A stretch of 64,000 nucleotides of DNA from Monodelphis domestica. Its lineage: Eukaryota > Chordata > Mammalia > Didelphimorphia > Didelphidae. The position numbers were made by a program, and so were the translations under genes. Under the pieces are notes generated by a model that had not been told where the DNA came from, searched no databases, and was given only the letters and a program-made list of their open reading frames with translations. Of the stretch, positions 25,131 through 36,094 are shown one piece after another. Where the stretch lies: contig NC_077228.1 in the NCBI RefSeq assembly GCF_027887165.1, positions 425,332,345 through 425,396,344 of the forward strand. Reading direction: 5' to 3'. The number at the start of each line of letters is the position of its first letter. Within the stretch, counting starts at the first letter, position 1.

Positions 25131-25450
25131 ATTCCAAAAATTGTGTACAAATCTAATTTCTTGCCAGGTTCCCGCCACCCCAACACTGACACTATAGGAA
25201 GTTTATCTTTGTGTAGTGAAATGAAAAGAGAGCTCCTGTTTGTTGGTTGCTATGGAAGGGGGAGAATTAGGAGAAGAGGTCTGTTCCTAGCAAAAACAGC
25301 AGCTGATCCAGAGAATTATGAAGATGCCAAGGAAGGATATGAAGAAAACAGGAGGGGGTGGACTCAGCATGAGATTGCTGATGGCTACCAAAGGTCTCAT
25401 GATTTTACTTGGTCAAACTTAAATACTTTGCTATAACTAATAATAATAAA
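25131..25450 (+). other. Unrecognised 97-codon ORF with exon-like edges
   Basis: An open frame runs from ATG 25143 to TAA 25434-25436, in sequence with no repeat I recognise. Its C-terminal half is charged and Tyr/Glu/Asp-rich ('AADPENYEDAKEGYEENRRG'), with no domain, signal peptide or membrane segment that I can name. Just upstream, a pyrimidine stretch ends in 'cttctcttccag' (25119-25130), which could act as a splice acceptor. An AATAAA lies about ten bases after the stop. These traits would fit a terminal exon of a small or non-coding transcript about 8 kb upstream of RAB32, on the same strand. Equally, an ORF of this length can arise by chance in 64 kb. I do not recognise the product. Confidence 0.2.
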
Positions 25451-25459
25451 GAAAAACAG

Positions 25460-26615
25460 TGAGAATAAAGATATGATTACAAATCTAAGTGTTTCAAAAT
25501 TAACCTACTTTGCTAGGAGGGCTATCATAAATTTTTAGGCATATATAATTGTTGGGCTCCAATGGGTTCTTTATAACTGACTGCCTCTTATATACCTTGC
25601 ATTAACTAGTCTGATGACAGTGGGCATGAAAAGGGGAGTGGGGTAGATAACAGAGTCAGTTTTTTCTAAGCCATATCTTGATTTCATTGGTGCAGGGAAC
25701 TTCTGGAGCACAAACTCACTATAATAATGAGATAATAATTGTAAAGTGCTTAGCATAGTTCTTTAATTAAATGCTTAATAAATGCATATTTCTTTTACTT
25801 CTCCAACAAAATAGATTAGCATCTGCTCTGCAATTCACAGTCTTAGCAAATTGCCTGGTACATTAAAAAATTAAGTGATCTGCTCAGATTCTCATAGTCA
25901 AATGTGTCAGTCAGGTCTTGCAAAGGGTTTTGTTTTTGTTGGTTTTTTTTCTGATTTTGAGGCCAGCTGCCTATATATCATTCTACCTCACTTTTTTTAG
26001 AAAGAAAAAGTTGACAAGATTTGGGAACTAATTGAATATGGGATCTAAGGAATAAAGAGGAATCAATGAAAAATGACTTTGAGTTTTTGTGTCTCACTAT
26101 TCTCTGAGGAGGATACCCCTGATAGTAATAATGAAGTCAATGCAGTATGCTAAAATGATGGGTAAGATAGTATATTTGCTTTTAGAGGATCCATCCAAAA
26201 ATGTTAGATTCATGTAGACCTCAAGAAATCATTTACTCGAGAGAGTCAAAGACTTGCTGATGATCACATAGTCACTGGTAGAGGTAGGACAAGAAAGTAG
26301 GAGTTAAGATGTTAGTTTCCATGTGGAGATAGCTAGAGAAGCCAAAGTTAGAAATGCAGAATTTATAAAGAGCTGATAGGTGAAGTTATGAGAATGGAAG
26401 ATGCTTTTAAAGAAGAGATTGAATGGAGAAAAGGAAGGAACCAAAGGATAGGTCCAATATAATTTTCTTAGGAGAAGGAAGCTGGAAAAGAGGCAGAAAA
26501 GGAGCACAGTTGAGGCCAAAGTTGAATAAGAACAATGGAGGAGTACATATTTTTCTTGATAATGATCTACTAATACAAATGTCTAGGGCTTTTGTAAATT
26601 TGACAATTTTATAAA
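25460..26615. other. No firm gene; MIR tail and possible LINE-derived stretch
   Basis: A MIR-like tail lies at about 25715-25790 ('gtaaagtgcttagcatagtt'). The 26020-26530 part has the AG-rich texture of inverted L2-type LINE but no diagnostic motif. Confidence 0.35.
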
Positions 26616-26616
26616 C

Positions 26617-26750
26617 TTGACAGCTATCCCTTTCCCTATTTTTCCCTTTTCCTTCCCTTTATCCCTTGCCTTCTTTCCCCTCCTCCTTTTCTTTCTCTTT
26701 CTTTGCTTCCTCTCTCTTCTTCTTTTCCTTTCCCTCTCATTCCCTTTATG
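26617..26750. repeat. CT-rich low-complexity tract
   Basis: About 130 bp of nearly pure pyrimidine on the plus strand, irregular rather than tandem. Confidence 0.8.
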
Positions 26751-26754
26751 CAAG

Positions 26755-27635
26755 GAATTTATTAAAAAAGAATACTGTTTTTAATAACAAAGAAATCAAA
26801 AATGCCATTTTAGTAAAGTGATGAGAACCAGCACTAGATCACCTGAGAAGCTTAGATGTAACGGGGTAGTAAAATGTCTTACAGAAGTTCCATCTACCTA
26901 TTTAGAAGAAAAATAAATTCACACACATCTCTTCACTTACAGCTTTGTAGGTGATGAATGTATAGATAAAAACAACTTGCTGACTGCAAGGAAAATACCC
27001 TTGAAACAGATTCTATGTCTTAGCTTCCACATTTACAAATCCACAAATCATTCTTCATACACTTACTTTTAGTAGGGTTTAACAAAAAATAGCCATGGCA
27101 CTTAGGTGACTGAATAGATTTCTGTATAGTAATACATTGGACTATGAGAGTTCATCCTATTTCTCTAAGATTTCACTTTGTCTTTACACTTATTTCTGTA
27201 TATTTGACATATTATTATATGACCAGGTCATATACAATGGCAATAAAGGATCTATGATCCCTCCATGTTAATTATCCAAGCCATCTGTGAGTGATCTTTT
27301 GCGATTTGATTTAATTAACATTTTAAAAGTAGATGTTAATGCCTTCCTTTGGAGGAGGTAGCTAATTAGATAAAATGATAAAGCTTACAGCTTGTTTTTG
27401 TTCTGTTTGCTTAGTATTCAAAGTTGGCAACTCATTTGCCCAAGACTTAGTGGGTGTTGATGAGACCAAGATCATGATGTAGGTCACTATTTTTTTTTTT
27501 TTTTAGTATCATTGGATAGTTACTTTTGCTTTGCTATAACACTATGTATCACTTTGATTCTTAACATTTATTTTGCATATATAGGATCTCAGTAATGGGT
27601 GGGGCTGGGCATATGGCTACATTAAAATAAGTGAT
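26755..27635. other. No gene seen
   Basis: AT-rich single-copy-looking sequence. Confidence 0.45.
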
Positions 27636-27639
27636 TAAT

Positions 27640-27990
27640 GGAATGGAAATGGTTTTAGAAGGCATCTGGTTCAAACTCTTGAATCATTTGCATGTCCTTT
27701 CTACAAGATACCTAAAAGCTATAGATCCTACCTTATCTCAGAAATGCATGGTGATAATGAATTCACTATTTAACTAAGTACCACATTCTATTTTTGGACA
27801 TTTTTAATAGTTAAAAAGGTTTTTTCCCTTATATTGAGCTTAAGATCTGCCTTCTGTAAATTCTGCCCACTGGAATATATATTTTGGTTCTGCCCTACTA
27901 AACTTGCACAAAATGACTAATCCCTCTTCCAGATGAAAGGCTTTCAAGCTTTTGAAGAAAGGAATATCTTCTTTTCTGGCTCATCATCCA
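27640..27990 (-). mobile_element. L3/CR1 LINE 3' region (inverted)
   Basis: The plus strand reads 'gaattcactatttaactaag', 'cacattctatttttggacat', 'gttctgccctactaaacttg' and 'taatccctcttccagatgaa'. In this order they match the reversed L3 end seen forward at 51700-52200. Confidence 0.75.
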
Positions 27991-28224
27991 CCTTATGCCC
28001 TTGTTGGGAAAATAATTTATAACTAATAATGTATTCAGCAATTTAGGCTTCACTGTCAGAAACAACATTGTTGGATTTAAAATTAATCTATATCCAAGAC
28101 ATTTAAAGTTTTGAGAAACAGATGTTTAAACTGTTCTAGTTTCTCATTCCATCCCACTTGACCCTCTGACTGAAAGTGATTTGAGGTAACATTTATAAGA
28201 ATATTGAACTAGGAGAACATTTTA

Positions 28225-28490
28225 TGTTAAAATATTAACAATAATAATAACAGCTGGTATTTATGTATTCCCTACTATGTCTCAATCCCTACACTAGACT
28301 CATTACAAATGTTATATCCTTTGACCCTCAAACTATCTCATAGAGGTAGGTACTATTATAATCCCCATTTTACAAATGAAGAAACTGAGTAAAAAGAAGC
28401 CAAGTGACTTGCCTCAGGTCACATAACTAGTAAGTATCTGAGGCCCATTTTTAACTCAGGCTGCCCTGACTCTAGTTGTGTGGGTAGCTG
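28225..28490 (-). mobile_element. MIR-like CORE-SINE (inverted)
   Basis: 'ccccattttacaaatgaaga' followed by 'caagtgacttgcctcaggtc' and a reversed tRNA head. Confidence 0.85.
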
Positions 28491-28499
28491 CCTCTGAGA

Positions 28500-28900
28500 A
28501 GGAGGAAAGATAATGAGTGTTACTACTTTATAACATCACTAAAATACTTTTTGTCTAATAAGATTAATGTAGAAAATATACAATTATACAGAGTATAAAA
28601 TATTGAATATAAGCTAAAGTTGCTTAATTAGATTATCTTTTACATATATGAAGGATAGGGAGATGGGGACTTGTGATTTTATTGCTATAGAAAACTTCTG
28701 GTGGGGCAGATAACTATCAATGCAGATCAAAACTTGCTCTGCAACTAAGAATTTCATTGTTATCTGGGGCATTGGGAACATAAGTGGTACCATAGCTCAA
28801 ATGTACAAAAGGGAGGATTTGAAACCAGTTCTCTCTAACTTTGAGGCCAGCTCTCTATCTATCACACTGCCTTTTGACATATGAATGAAGATAAATTAAT
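28500..28900. other. No firm feature
   Basis: AT-rich. The 28810-28870 part ('tttgaggccagctctctatc') resembles an inverted SINE head, too short to call. Confidence 0.35.
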
Positions 28901-28904
28901 AAGT

Positions 28905-29140
28905 GGGGAGAGCTAGGTGGGGAAGTGGGTTGAGTGTCAGATCTAGAGTCAGAAATACTTTTCTAACCTGAGTTCAGATCTGGCCTCAGACATTTATCAG
29001 ATTGTAACCCTGGACAAGTCCCTTAACCCTATATGCCTTAGTTTCCTCATCTGTCAAATGATCCGGAGAAGGAAATGGAAAACCGAAAATGGGCTCACGA
29101 AGAGTCAGACACAACTAAGAAACAACTGAACAATGATAAA
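28905..29140 (+). mobile_element. SINE, MAR1/SINE1-type
   Basis: The tRNA-like head contains 'gagttcagatctggcctcag', and the diagnostic tail reads 'gagaaggaaatgg', 'cgaagagtcagacacaact' and 'aacaactgaacaatg'. Confidence 0.88.
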
Positions 29141-29244
29141 TATTGACAATTTTCAATCTCCCAGGCATTATTTACCCATGATGATGTGCTATGCATTATT
29201 TCTAGAAACAACTGGTAATGTTTTGGGTCATATATCCCTCATGT

Positions 29245-29560
29245 GAATTTCAGTCCAACAAACATTTATTAGATATCTATTGGATGCACAGCATTGTTCT
29301 GTGGACTGGTGATACAAAAATAAAAACACAGAAGTCTCTGCCTTCAAAATAAAAACTCCTCTAGGTAGAGTATGATATGTATAGAAATAATAATAATACA
29401 AGTTAGAATGTGAAAGGTGCAAAGAACAAATCCAGACAATGTGCTCTAGGATCATTTGAGGAAGGAGAGAATCTAGCTAGAAAGATCAGAAAAGCTTCAG
29501 GGAAGAGGCAGTATCTGAGCCGAGCTTTGAAGGAAAGAAAGATTTCATCATCTGGAAATG
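29245..29560 (-). mobile_element. L2-like LINE 3' end (inverted)
   Basis: The plus strand opens with 'caacaaacatttattagata' and a degraded 'gtctctgccttcaaaat', then 'tctgagccgagctttgaagg'. This order is shared with the inverted L2 at 60110. Confidence 0.6.
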
Positions 29561-29577
29561 AAGAAAGAATGTATAAA

Positions 29578-29748
29578 GGAAGCCAGATGACTCAATATAT
29601 AGAGCACCAGGCCTGGGGACAGGAGAACCTGGATTCAAATTTGACCTCTGCCACTTCCTATCTGTGTGAACCTGGTCAAGCCACTTAACCACTCTTCTCT
29701 TGGAACTGATGTTTAATATTGATCCTAAGATAAGGAAAGGGTTTTTAA
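29578..29748 (+). mobile_element. tRNA-derived SINE, WSINE1-type
   Basis: 'gatgactcaatatatagagc', 'aacctggattcaaatttgac' and 'tattgatcctaagataagga' give the full order of the family. Confidence 0.8.
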
Positions 29749-29879
29749 AATGAAAGAAAGAAAAGGAAGAATATGTACTAGACCCAGGGAAAGCCTGTGG
29801 GAATGCACAGAAGAGGATGAAAGAGAAAAAGCTAGTAAGCTAATTTGGCTGCAATGTAGAATATGTGGTGAGATATAAA

Positions 29880-30250
29880 CTAGAGTCAGAAACATAGGTT
29901 GGAGTCAGGTTGGAGAAGATATTCAATGCTAAGCTGAATTTTTGTTTGTCCCTTTGTCTATCTACTTGCTTTTAACCTATAGGCATTAAGGAACCAAAGA
30001 AAGTTTAAAGTGGTAGAGAGATGTGGGCAGATTGAGTTTTAGGTATTTTGGTAATGTCAGTCTAGAATTTATTTAATGCAAACTATGTTTCAGGCACTGT
30101 GCTAAACATTATACCTGTAGAAAAGATGGATTGGAAATAGCAGAAATGGAGATGGGGGTCATCCATTAGGAGGGCATTACCATAGTCAAGGGAGATAGGG
30201 GCTGAACTTGAGATTTCATTTGAATAAGGTAAAGAAATTTCTCCTTCCAA
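29880..30250 (-). mobile_element. Possible L2-like fragment (inverted)
   Basis: 'catagtcaagggagataggg' and 'gtggtagagagatgtgggca' resemble parts of the inverted L2 body. Very diverged. Confidence 0.35.
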
Positions 30251-30254
30251 TAGA

Positions 30255-30420
30255 TGTAGCACCTTCTTTACAATTTATAGATTTTGTTGCCTAAAGAACT
30301 GAGAGAGGTTAAGTAACTTGCCTAGGTTCACATAGCTAGTGGATGCATGAGAGTTAAAGGCAGGGGTTCTTGACTTTGAGGCCCAATCAGCTCTCTTTCC
30401 ACTACACTGTGGTATTTCTC
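30255..30420 (-). mobile_element. MIR-like SINE (inverted)
   Basis: 'gagaggttaagtaacttgcc' and 'cacatagctagtggatg', then a reversed tRNA head ending 'ctctctttccactacac'. Confidence 0.65.
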
Positions 30421-30679
30421 ATATTGAAAATCAAACATAAAGTGGGCCTGGACTAAGAAGTGGCAGGACTTGCAGATAAGAGGATAACCACAAAAGGTAG
30501 CATACCAGAAATAACTACACAGATTCACTCCTATCTTTAGAAAAACAGAATTAGTAGAACTCATATAGACAAATGATACTGTTCTCTTCAAAGTAGTCGT
30601 TTGTAGAAACTCTGTGTTTATTTTAAAAGATTATTGTATTCATCAAAAATAAGCAGGTTCATCAGTCATAAAATTACTC

Positions 30680-30805
30680 CTGTTACTTTTTAAATATTAA
30701 TTATTAATATTTTATTTTATTTATTTATATTATATATTTATAATTAATATTTATATATTTATATAAAATTATATATACTATATAATAAATAATTAATAAT
30801 AAAAA
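30680..30805. repeat. AT-only low-complexity tract
   Basis: About 120 bp of almost pure A/T with many TTAAT/ATTAA and TATA steps and partial inverted symmetry. Confidence 0.85.
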
Positions 30806-31179
30806 TGCTTTTATGATTTAACCACTCAAAGCAGAACTTCATAACCTAGCAATAGACTTGCCCCTGAATGACTGTTGGCTATTTAAAAACAAAACAAAAA
30901 CAACACAAACTAAAATACCAGATCTTACCTCTAAGAATAAAGTCAGGCCCTCTCTTCTCATCGAGATATTAAAAATACTATTCTACAGGATTTAAAAACA
31001 TTTTCAGGAGTTCTTGAAATGTTCTCATCTATGGCAGCAGCTTTGGACTCAATGGACAGAAGTCAGTCCTCCTGAAGAACTAGACAAAAACCTGAGAAAG
31101 GGAAGTTATTCTAGATATATCTTGGAGAGTACTCTGCTACTTGGGAGACACAGTTGGGCTGGTTTTAGTGATATATGAT

Positions 31180-31430
31180 TGTGGTGTTTTTCAACGGCTG
31201 AGATGGCGACACAGCAAAGCATTGTGGAGTGCTTAGGGCGTGTTGGAGCACAAAAGACAACACGGCCATCCAATACAGCTGAGGAAGTCTCCAGGTGTAA
31301 CGACTTTTAGTGCCACTGGACCCAGGCTTCCAACGCTGAGAGAGTGGGACTCTCTCTGTGCATGGACTCTTCCACTTAAATCTTCATGCACAAGTGTCTT
31401 CGTGCACACTCATCTATCATAGATGAAAAT
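31180..31430. other. CpG-containing stretch of unknown origin
   Basis: This stretch stands out from its AT-rich surroundings by balanced composition and several CpG ('caacggctgagatggcgaca', 'gtaacgacttttagtgccac', 'cttcgtgcacactc'). A 60-codon ORF on the plus strand (31240-31422) is the only open frame, and I recognise no product. It could be an internal part of a mobile element or an old exon. Confidence 0.3.
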
Positions 31431-31829
31431 GCACAAAGACAATTGTCATCCTCGATTACCGAGAGACTACTATTAAGTAAGACTAAGTCTAAGTCTATCT
31501 CATCCTGAGGAAATTAGTATTTTAAAATCTCTCTTTGAGGATACAGGATCCTAGTTCTGACAGCTTTATAGTGTGCATGATTTTAGCTTTAGACAAAGGC
31601 ATTCCTGAAAGAAGAGGGTTGGAGATGACCACAGCTAGAAGGACTTGGTAAAAAGTCTGAATTTAAATCCCAGATTCCCTGCTTATTATGTGTGACAATG
31701 GGTAATTTTGAGATATGATCTCCACATTCCCATAAAGGAAATCAGTCATTTCCTTTATTTAAGACCCCCCCACACACATTTTCTGCTTATACACCAATAG
31801 CTCTTTGCTCCCATGTAAAAGCTTTTATT

Positions 31830-32400
31830 AAAACTAGTGATCTTGATCTCTTCCCTCCTGTCTTCAATTTTAAAACACCTGTTTGCATCATTTTATCAGA
31901 GCTTGCATTGTTCTGTTGGGGCCATCTTAGCCAGGGTGTGCCCAGAGTTCCTCAGGAAATTCCTAGAGACTCCAGGCACATGGTCACTCAGCAATTGGTT
32001 CATCAGAGATGATACACTCCCTGGCAACTTTCAGCCAAGGAGAGGCTCAGTGGCAGCCGGACTTGGTGCTTTGATAGGAAGCAACCATTCTCTTATTGGG
32101 ATGGAGCTGGAGGAGCTAGAGACAATGGTCCTTCTAAAATGAGAGACAAGTTCGGTATCTGACTCTCTTGGGTCTCTACAGGCCAGCATCATGGAACTCG
32201 GAGATTTTCAGAAAAGGGTTGTGGGGAGAGAGTTACAGAGAGGCAGGCTGACCCTTCTCTACTTCCCAATCATAACTCTCATTCTCTTTTAGGTATTAGA
32301 GGAAAGGGAATCCACAAGAAGAGCTTGCACCTTTGTCTCTGGCTATGTCCCTGCTTTTTGTGATTAATAAATGCTAGTTGATCGGCTGTATTTCCTTCAA
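31830..32400 (+). other. Moderate-complexity unknown sequence
   Basis: A non-AT-rich stretch with a 101-codon open frame (31837-32142), no domain and an AATAAA near 32367. It might be an LTR-type remnant or upstream single-copy DNA of RAB32. I cannot decide. Confidence 0.25.
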
Positions 32401-32441
32401 CTCAAGAAGTTGATTGAACTTTAAGATAGCCATATGCAGGT

Positions 32442-32698
32442 TTGTAAGTATGGTTGGAGATGTATAGAGGTCCAGAGTCCATTAAAAGAAGTTAACTGGA
32501 AGCCCGGAATTTCTTTATTGAAGAAAACGATCACTGAGAAGGGACACCAAGTCCCTGCTGTTTGACTTGCCAGAGAACTTGGACTTCGAGGGAAGGGACT
32601 GAAGAGCCGAAGGGAAAGTAAAATGCCTCGTCTGTAGTCCTGCAAATTGTTTGCTGATCCCACGAGGTTTAAGTATCAGCTCTCCAACATATTGTAAC
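32442..32698 (-). mobile_element. Possible solo LTR (inverted)
   Basis: On the minus strand the stretch starts TGTTACA, carries an AATAAA in 'cttcaataaagaaattc' about 70% of the way along, and ends ..TTACA. This TGT...ACA frame and poly(A)-signal position are LTR-like. No convincing target-site duplication was seen, so the call is tentative. Confidence 0.3.
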
Positions 32699-33289
32699 AA
32701 TAGTTAGAAGTTGTTACTGAATTGTTTTTAAATTGTTCTGCTTAGACCAGCTGTGAGCTCATCCCTGTTTAGCATTTCTTTTGCCCAAAGGAATAAAATG
32801 CCCCAAACACCTAAATCACTCCGTAATCACTTTTTACTCCTACTCTTGGGGATAACCTAGACCATATCCTCAAACCAAAGTAGCCAGCGACTACGTAAAC
32901 CAACCCAACTCTTCTCTCTTTAGAGACAGGCTTCTTCTGGCCTGAGCCCCATCCGCACGGAAATCCTGGGTGCAGGGTGGAAATAGGGAAAAGATACCTG
33001 CAGTTGCCCAGAGTCCCGTAGGCAGCGTCAGTTCCTTAACGTGAAATTAGAAACAGAGTTTTACCTAATTACTCGGTGGGTAGAGGCAGGCAGAGGCAGG
33101 CCCCCTGTCCTCCAGGCATCTCACTCCGAGGGCGCTAAAAGGAACCTTGGGGACAAAATACAACTCCTCCACAGCAAGAGGCTGGGTCCGCCTGGGGAAA
33201 AGCTCAGCACAGCCCCCAGGCAGCCTTGGTGTAACAGGTAGGAAGTGTGAGCTTGCCTCATTTGGCAGACTCGCTCCTAATTTCTGCCC

Positions 33290-34010
33290 AGCCCAGGAGA
33301 GGGCGTGGAGGAGGGAGGGAGGTACTTGGGGGGGCGGGCCGTAGCGTCAAGGTCTCCCAAGGAATTCAACAACTTTACTTACACCAAAGTGAGGAGCTGT
33401 AGAAAAGAAAACGCCGCAGAAGGGCTTAATCCTTAGGGGACGTGGGGATGGACGAGGAGGGAGTGGTCAGGGGGTCAGTCCCCTCCCTCAACCAGCCTCT
33501 TCCCCGCCCCACCATGATGGGTATTTATAAGGCGGAAGGTTCCGGGTCCTGTGACTGAAGTCAGGTGGTGTGTGAGGACTAGAGATAACTGTGGAAAGTT
33601 TCTCCGAGAAAGTTGAGCGCCTTAGAAGAAAGTTCTGCGTTTTCTTCGCGCGCTGTGCGCTCTGCGGCTGAACTGCGTGCCCTACTGCCTGAATCGGGAA
33701 ACAGGAGGTGCTGTTAGGACAGCCTGGGCAGGGTGCTCTAAGCGGCAAGGGGATGGCTGGCGGGTCGTCTGGGGAGACCGGCCGGGGGGCGGCTGCAGGC
33801 ACGGCAGTACCCGAGACCCAGGAGCACCTCTTCAAAGTGCTGGTCATCGGCGAACTTGGGGTGGGCAAGACGAGCATCATCAAGAGATACGTGCACCAGC
33901 TCTTTTCTCAGCACTACCGAGCCACCATCGGGGTGGACTTCGCTCTCAAAGTCCTCAACTGGGACAGCAAGACCCTGGTCCGGCTGCAGCTCTGGGATAT
34001 TGCAGGTAAG
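33290..34010 (+). promoter_or_regulatory. RAB32: CpG-rich promoter region of RAB32
   Basis: G/C and CpG density rise sharply from about 33290 and fall just after the first exon. GC boxes occur at about 33330 ('ggggcgggcc') and 33502 ('ccccgcccc'). A TATA-like 'gtatttataa' at 33521-33530 is followed by a G/C-rich leader, which places transcription start near 33550 by spacing. No ATG occurs between there and 33753, so the leader is about 200 nt without upstream ORFs. I looked for the CACGTG/CATGTG core used by MITF, a known regulator of this gene family in pigment cells, and did not see one close to the TATA box. Confidence 0.7.
33753..34005 (+). CDS. RAB32: RAB32 exon 1 (small GTPase, N-terminal part)
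   Basis: RAB32 is a Rab GTPase of melanosomes and other lysosome-related organelles that also acts at mitochondria. In the known pathway it works with RAB38, is activated by BLOC-3 and recruits VARP. The ATG at 33753 has G at -3 and +4. The 84 complete codons give a Gly/Ala-rich N-terminus (1-20), then '[20 protein letters not shown]' with the P-loop GELGVGKT at residues 33-40, switch I around T58 ('[12 protein letters not shown]') and 'WDIA' (81-84), where switch II begins. The match to human RAB32 is near-identical beyond the N-terminus, with one extra residue before the GTPase fold. Ser72 corresponds to human Ser71, the site of a reported Parkinson's disease variant. The exon ends after base 1 of codon 85 at AG|GTAAGG. 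Exons 2 and 3 were not found downstream, so the gene is partial here. Confidence 0.97.
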
Positions 34011-34037
34011 GGGTAGCGGGGACCCTACCAGTGCCCT

Positions 34038-34353
34038 TCCTCCTTCACTGATCACCCTGCCTTTCTTAGGGCTCGACTAAAACACTTCCTCGAGGAAGCC
34101 TTCCCCAACTCCTCATAATTCCAGTGCCTCCCCCAAGTGAATGAATTATTTCCTATTTATCTGTATATAGCTTTTCTTCTGTATATTTACTTCTCTCCTC
34201 CTTCACTGATCACCCTGCCTTTCTTAGGGCTCGACTAAAACACTTCCTCGAGGAAGCCTTCCCCAACTCCTCATAATTCCAGTGCCTCCCCCAAGTGAAT
34301 GAATTATTTCCTATTTATCTGTATATAGCTTTTCTTCTGTATATTTACTTCTC
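34038..34353 (+). repeat. Perfect 158-bp tandem duplication next to the RAB32 donor
   Basis: Positions 34038-34195 are repeated base for base at 34196-34353, with the match running a few bases further. The unit is L2-derived, including 'cctcgaggaagccttcccca'. It lies 32 bp after the exon 1 donor. Confidence 0.97.
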
Positions 34354-34450
34354 TCCTTCATTAGATTGTAAGCTTCTTGGGAGCAGGTGCTGTGTTTTCT
34401 GTCTTTGTGCCTGGTACACCATAGGTGTTTAAGAAATGTTTAATTGGTTG
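34050..34450 (+). mobile_element. L2 LINE 3' end
   Basis: 'cttcctcgaggaagccttcc', 'tagattgtaagcttcttggg' and 'gcctggtacaccataggtgt' are the L2 3' landmarks in order, with the tandem duplication inside. Confidence 0.8.
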
Positions 34451-34584
34451 GTTGTCCTCGGGGCTTCCCCGTTTTGGGTTTGGAGGGAAGCTTCCTTTGG
34501 GGGCATGAACTGCAGACTTGGTCCCAGATGGGAGTTGACTGTTCAGTTTTCCAAGTGTAGAAATTAGAAGACTTTGATACCTAC

Positions 34585-34700
34585 TGGAGTGGATGGAGAG
34601 CCGGCTGAGGTGAGGAGGACCTGGCTTCAAATTTTGTCCATGGAACGGACTGATTGTGTGACTCTGGGCCCTTAAAATCACTTAAGTCACATAACAGTAG
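34585..34700 (+). mobile_element. SINE fragment (tRNA-like head)
   Basis: 'gaggacctggcttcaaattt' and 'tgattgtgtgactctgggc' match the head of a MIR or MAR1-type SINE. Confidence 0.55.
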
Positions 34701-34924
34701 TGTCCAAGTCAGTTCTCTAAGGCATTTCTCTAGTTGCATGCCTGGAGCTGAACTGTATTGGTCAAGTTTTGTGACCTGGCACTTTCAGCAGGTGCAAAGG
34801 TTATCATTAATATAATCCTCCCTCTCTCACTTCCAACCACTTACCCTTCCAATAAATAAATAAAATTCAGTGCCATATTTCTCTTCTAGAAGCCTTCTGG
34901 CTGTTTGGAGGACTAAATGAAAAA

Positions 34925-34939
34925 CACACACACACACAC
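34925..34939 (+). repeat. Short (AC)n
   Basis: A short AC run, followed by 'caacaacaaca'. Confidence 0.8.
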
Positions 34940-34940
34940 C

Positions 34941-35500
34941 AACAACAACAGGTTAGTAGAGAAGCACCACTGTTTTAGTATCATACTGAAACTTCACTTT
35001 TTCAAATCCAAATCCTCAAATCACCATGCTGAGTATGCCCATCTTCCTGACAGGTATGAGATAGAAGTGGGAAATGATAATTTCTTTTAAGATATCAGCA
35101 GGCTGGAAATTGTTCAAGCTTTTATGGCAGCCAGTAGCAAATTGGTAGTCAGCTGCCCCATTTAAATAGCAATTCTTCATTGACTTCGAATAACTACTTT
35201 TTAATATGTATTTAATGGAATTTTAAGCAGGAACCATAGCTGGTGAGAAGAGAATGCAGGCACCCTTCAGGGCTGTAACTGTCTTCAGGCTTACTGATAT
35301 ATACATCCTTTTTCCTAGTGCATGGCCCTTAGTAGAAGCAGTACACACTTGAAAAATTAATCAGATCATTGTCTGCTATGTGCTGGGCTCTGAACTAAGC
35401 TCTGAAGATTTAAAAGGAGGCAAAAGACAATTCCTGTCCCCAAGGAACTTACCTGTTTGGATTTTTGAGAAAAAATTTTTGGTAGAATACCTTTGTTGGA
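34941..35500. other. No gene; possible L2 tail (inverted) at the right end
   Basis: About 35365-35460 resembles the inverted L2 3' end ('gctatgtgctgggctctgaa', 'tcctgtccccaaggaactta'). The rest looks single-copy. Confidence 0.4.
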
Positions 35501-35509
35501 AATTTTTTT

Positions 35510-35650
35510 TTAAGGCCTAAGAAGCAAAAACAAAGCTGTCTTACTTAAAGAAATAAGTGATTTCCCCAAGGTTACACAGCTAACTGCTATTAGAACCTCA
35601 GGTTCCTGTTCTATTGGTTTAGGAATCTGAGCCTAAAGATACTTTTGTTT
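35510..35650 (-). mobile_element. MIR-like SINE (inverted, partial)
   Basis: 'aagtgatttccccaaggtta' then 'cacagctaactgctattaga'. Confidence 0.5.
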
Positions 35651-35654
35651 GAGA

Positions 35655-36090
35655 AACTACTTCCTTATTTTTTAATATCACTTATGGAAACATTCAGAAA
35701 AATTGTCCTTTACTTAGAATGTCAAGGATTAATGTGAAATGAAGTTTCCAGACCTTGGCTCAGTCCTCTTGTCAGTGACTTTTCTCAAAGCCATTCGTTG
35801 AAAACTCCTCTTTGTAAGCCAGATATTTCTCTTTTGAAACACTTCCTGTGATTGCATATAACAATGATACACAGAAGTAACTAACTGCCTTGCTTCCTAA
35901 CAAAATCTGTCCTTTTTAAAGGGTTCTTCAACATGTGATCATCATACTTTTTGAGGCTTCTTCAGTTGTGGTCCTCTGCTTAGATGGAATTTAAATACGA
36001 ACTTTCCATGGTAATTGATTCTTTGTAGAAGTAAGATTGGGAAGATTTCATTACCATTAATGGGTATAATGTCAGCAAATATTACCATAG
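35655..36090. other. No gene seen
   Basis: Single-copy-looking sequence. Confidence 0.45.
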
Positions 36091-36094
36091 AAAC

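Noticed and set aside
33488..34055. Antisense and alternate-frame ORFs over RAB32 exon 1
   Set aside because: These are shadows caused by the high GC content of a conserved coding exon. The RAB32 frame explains the sequence fully.
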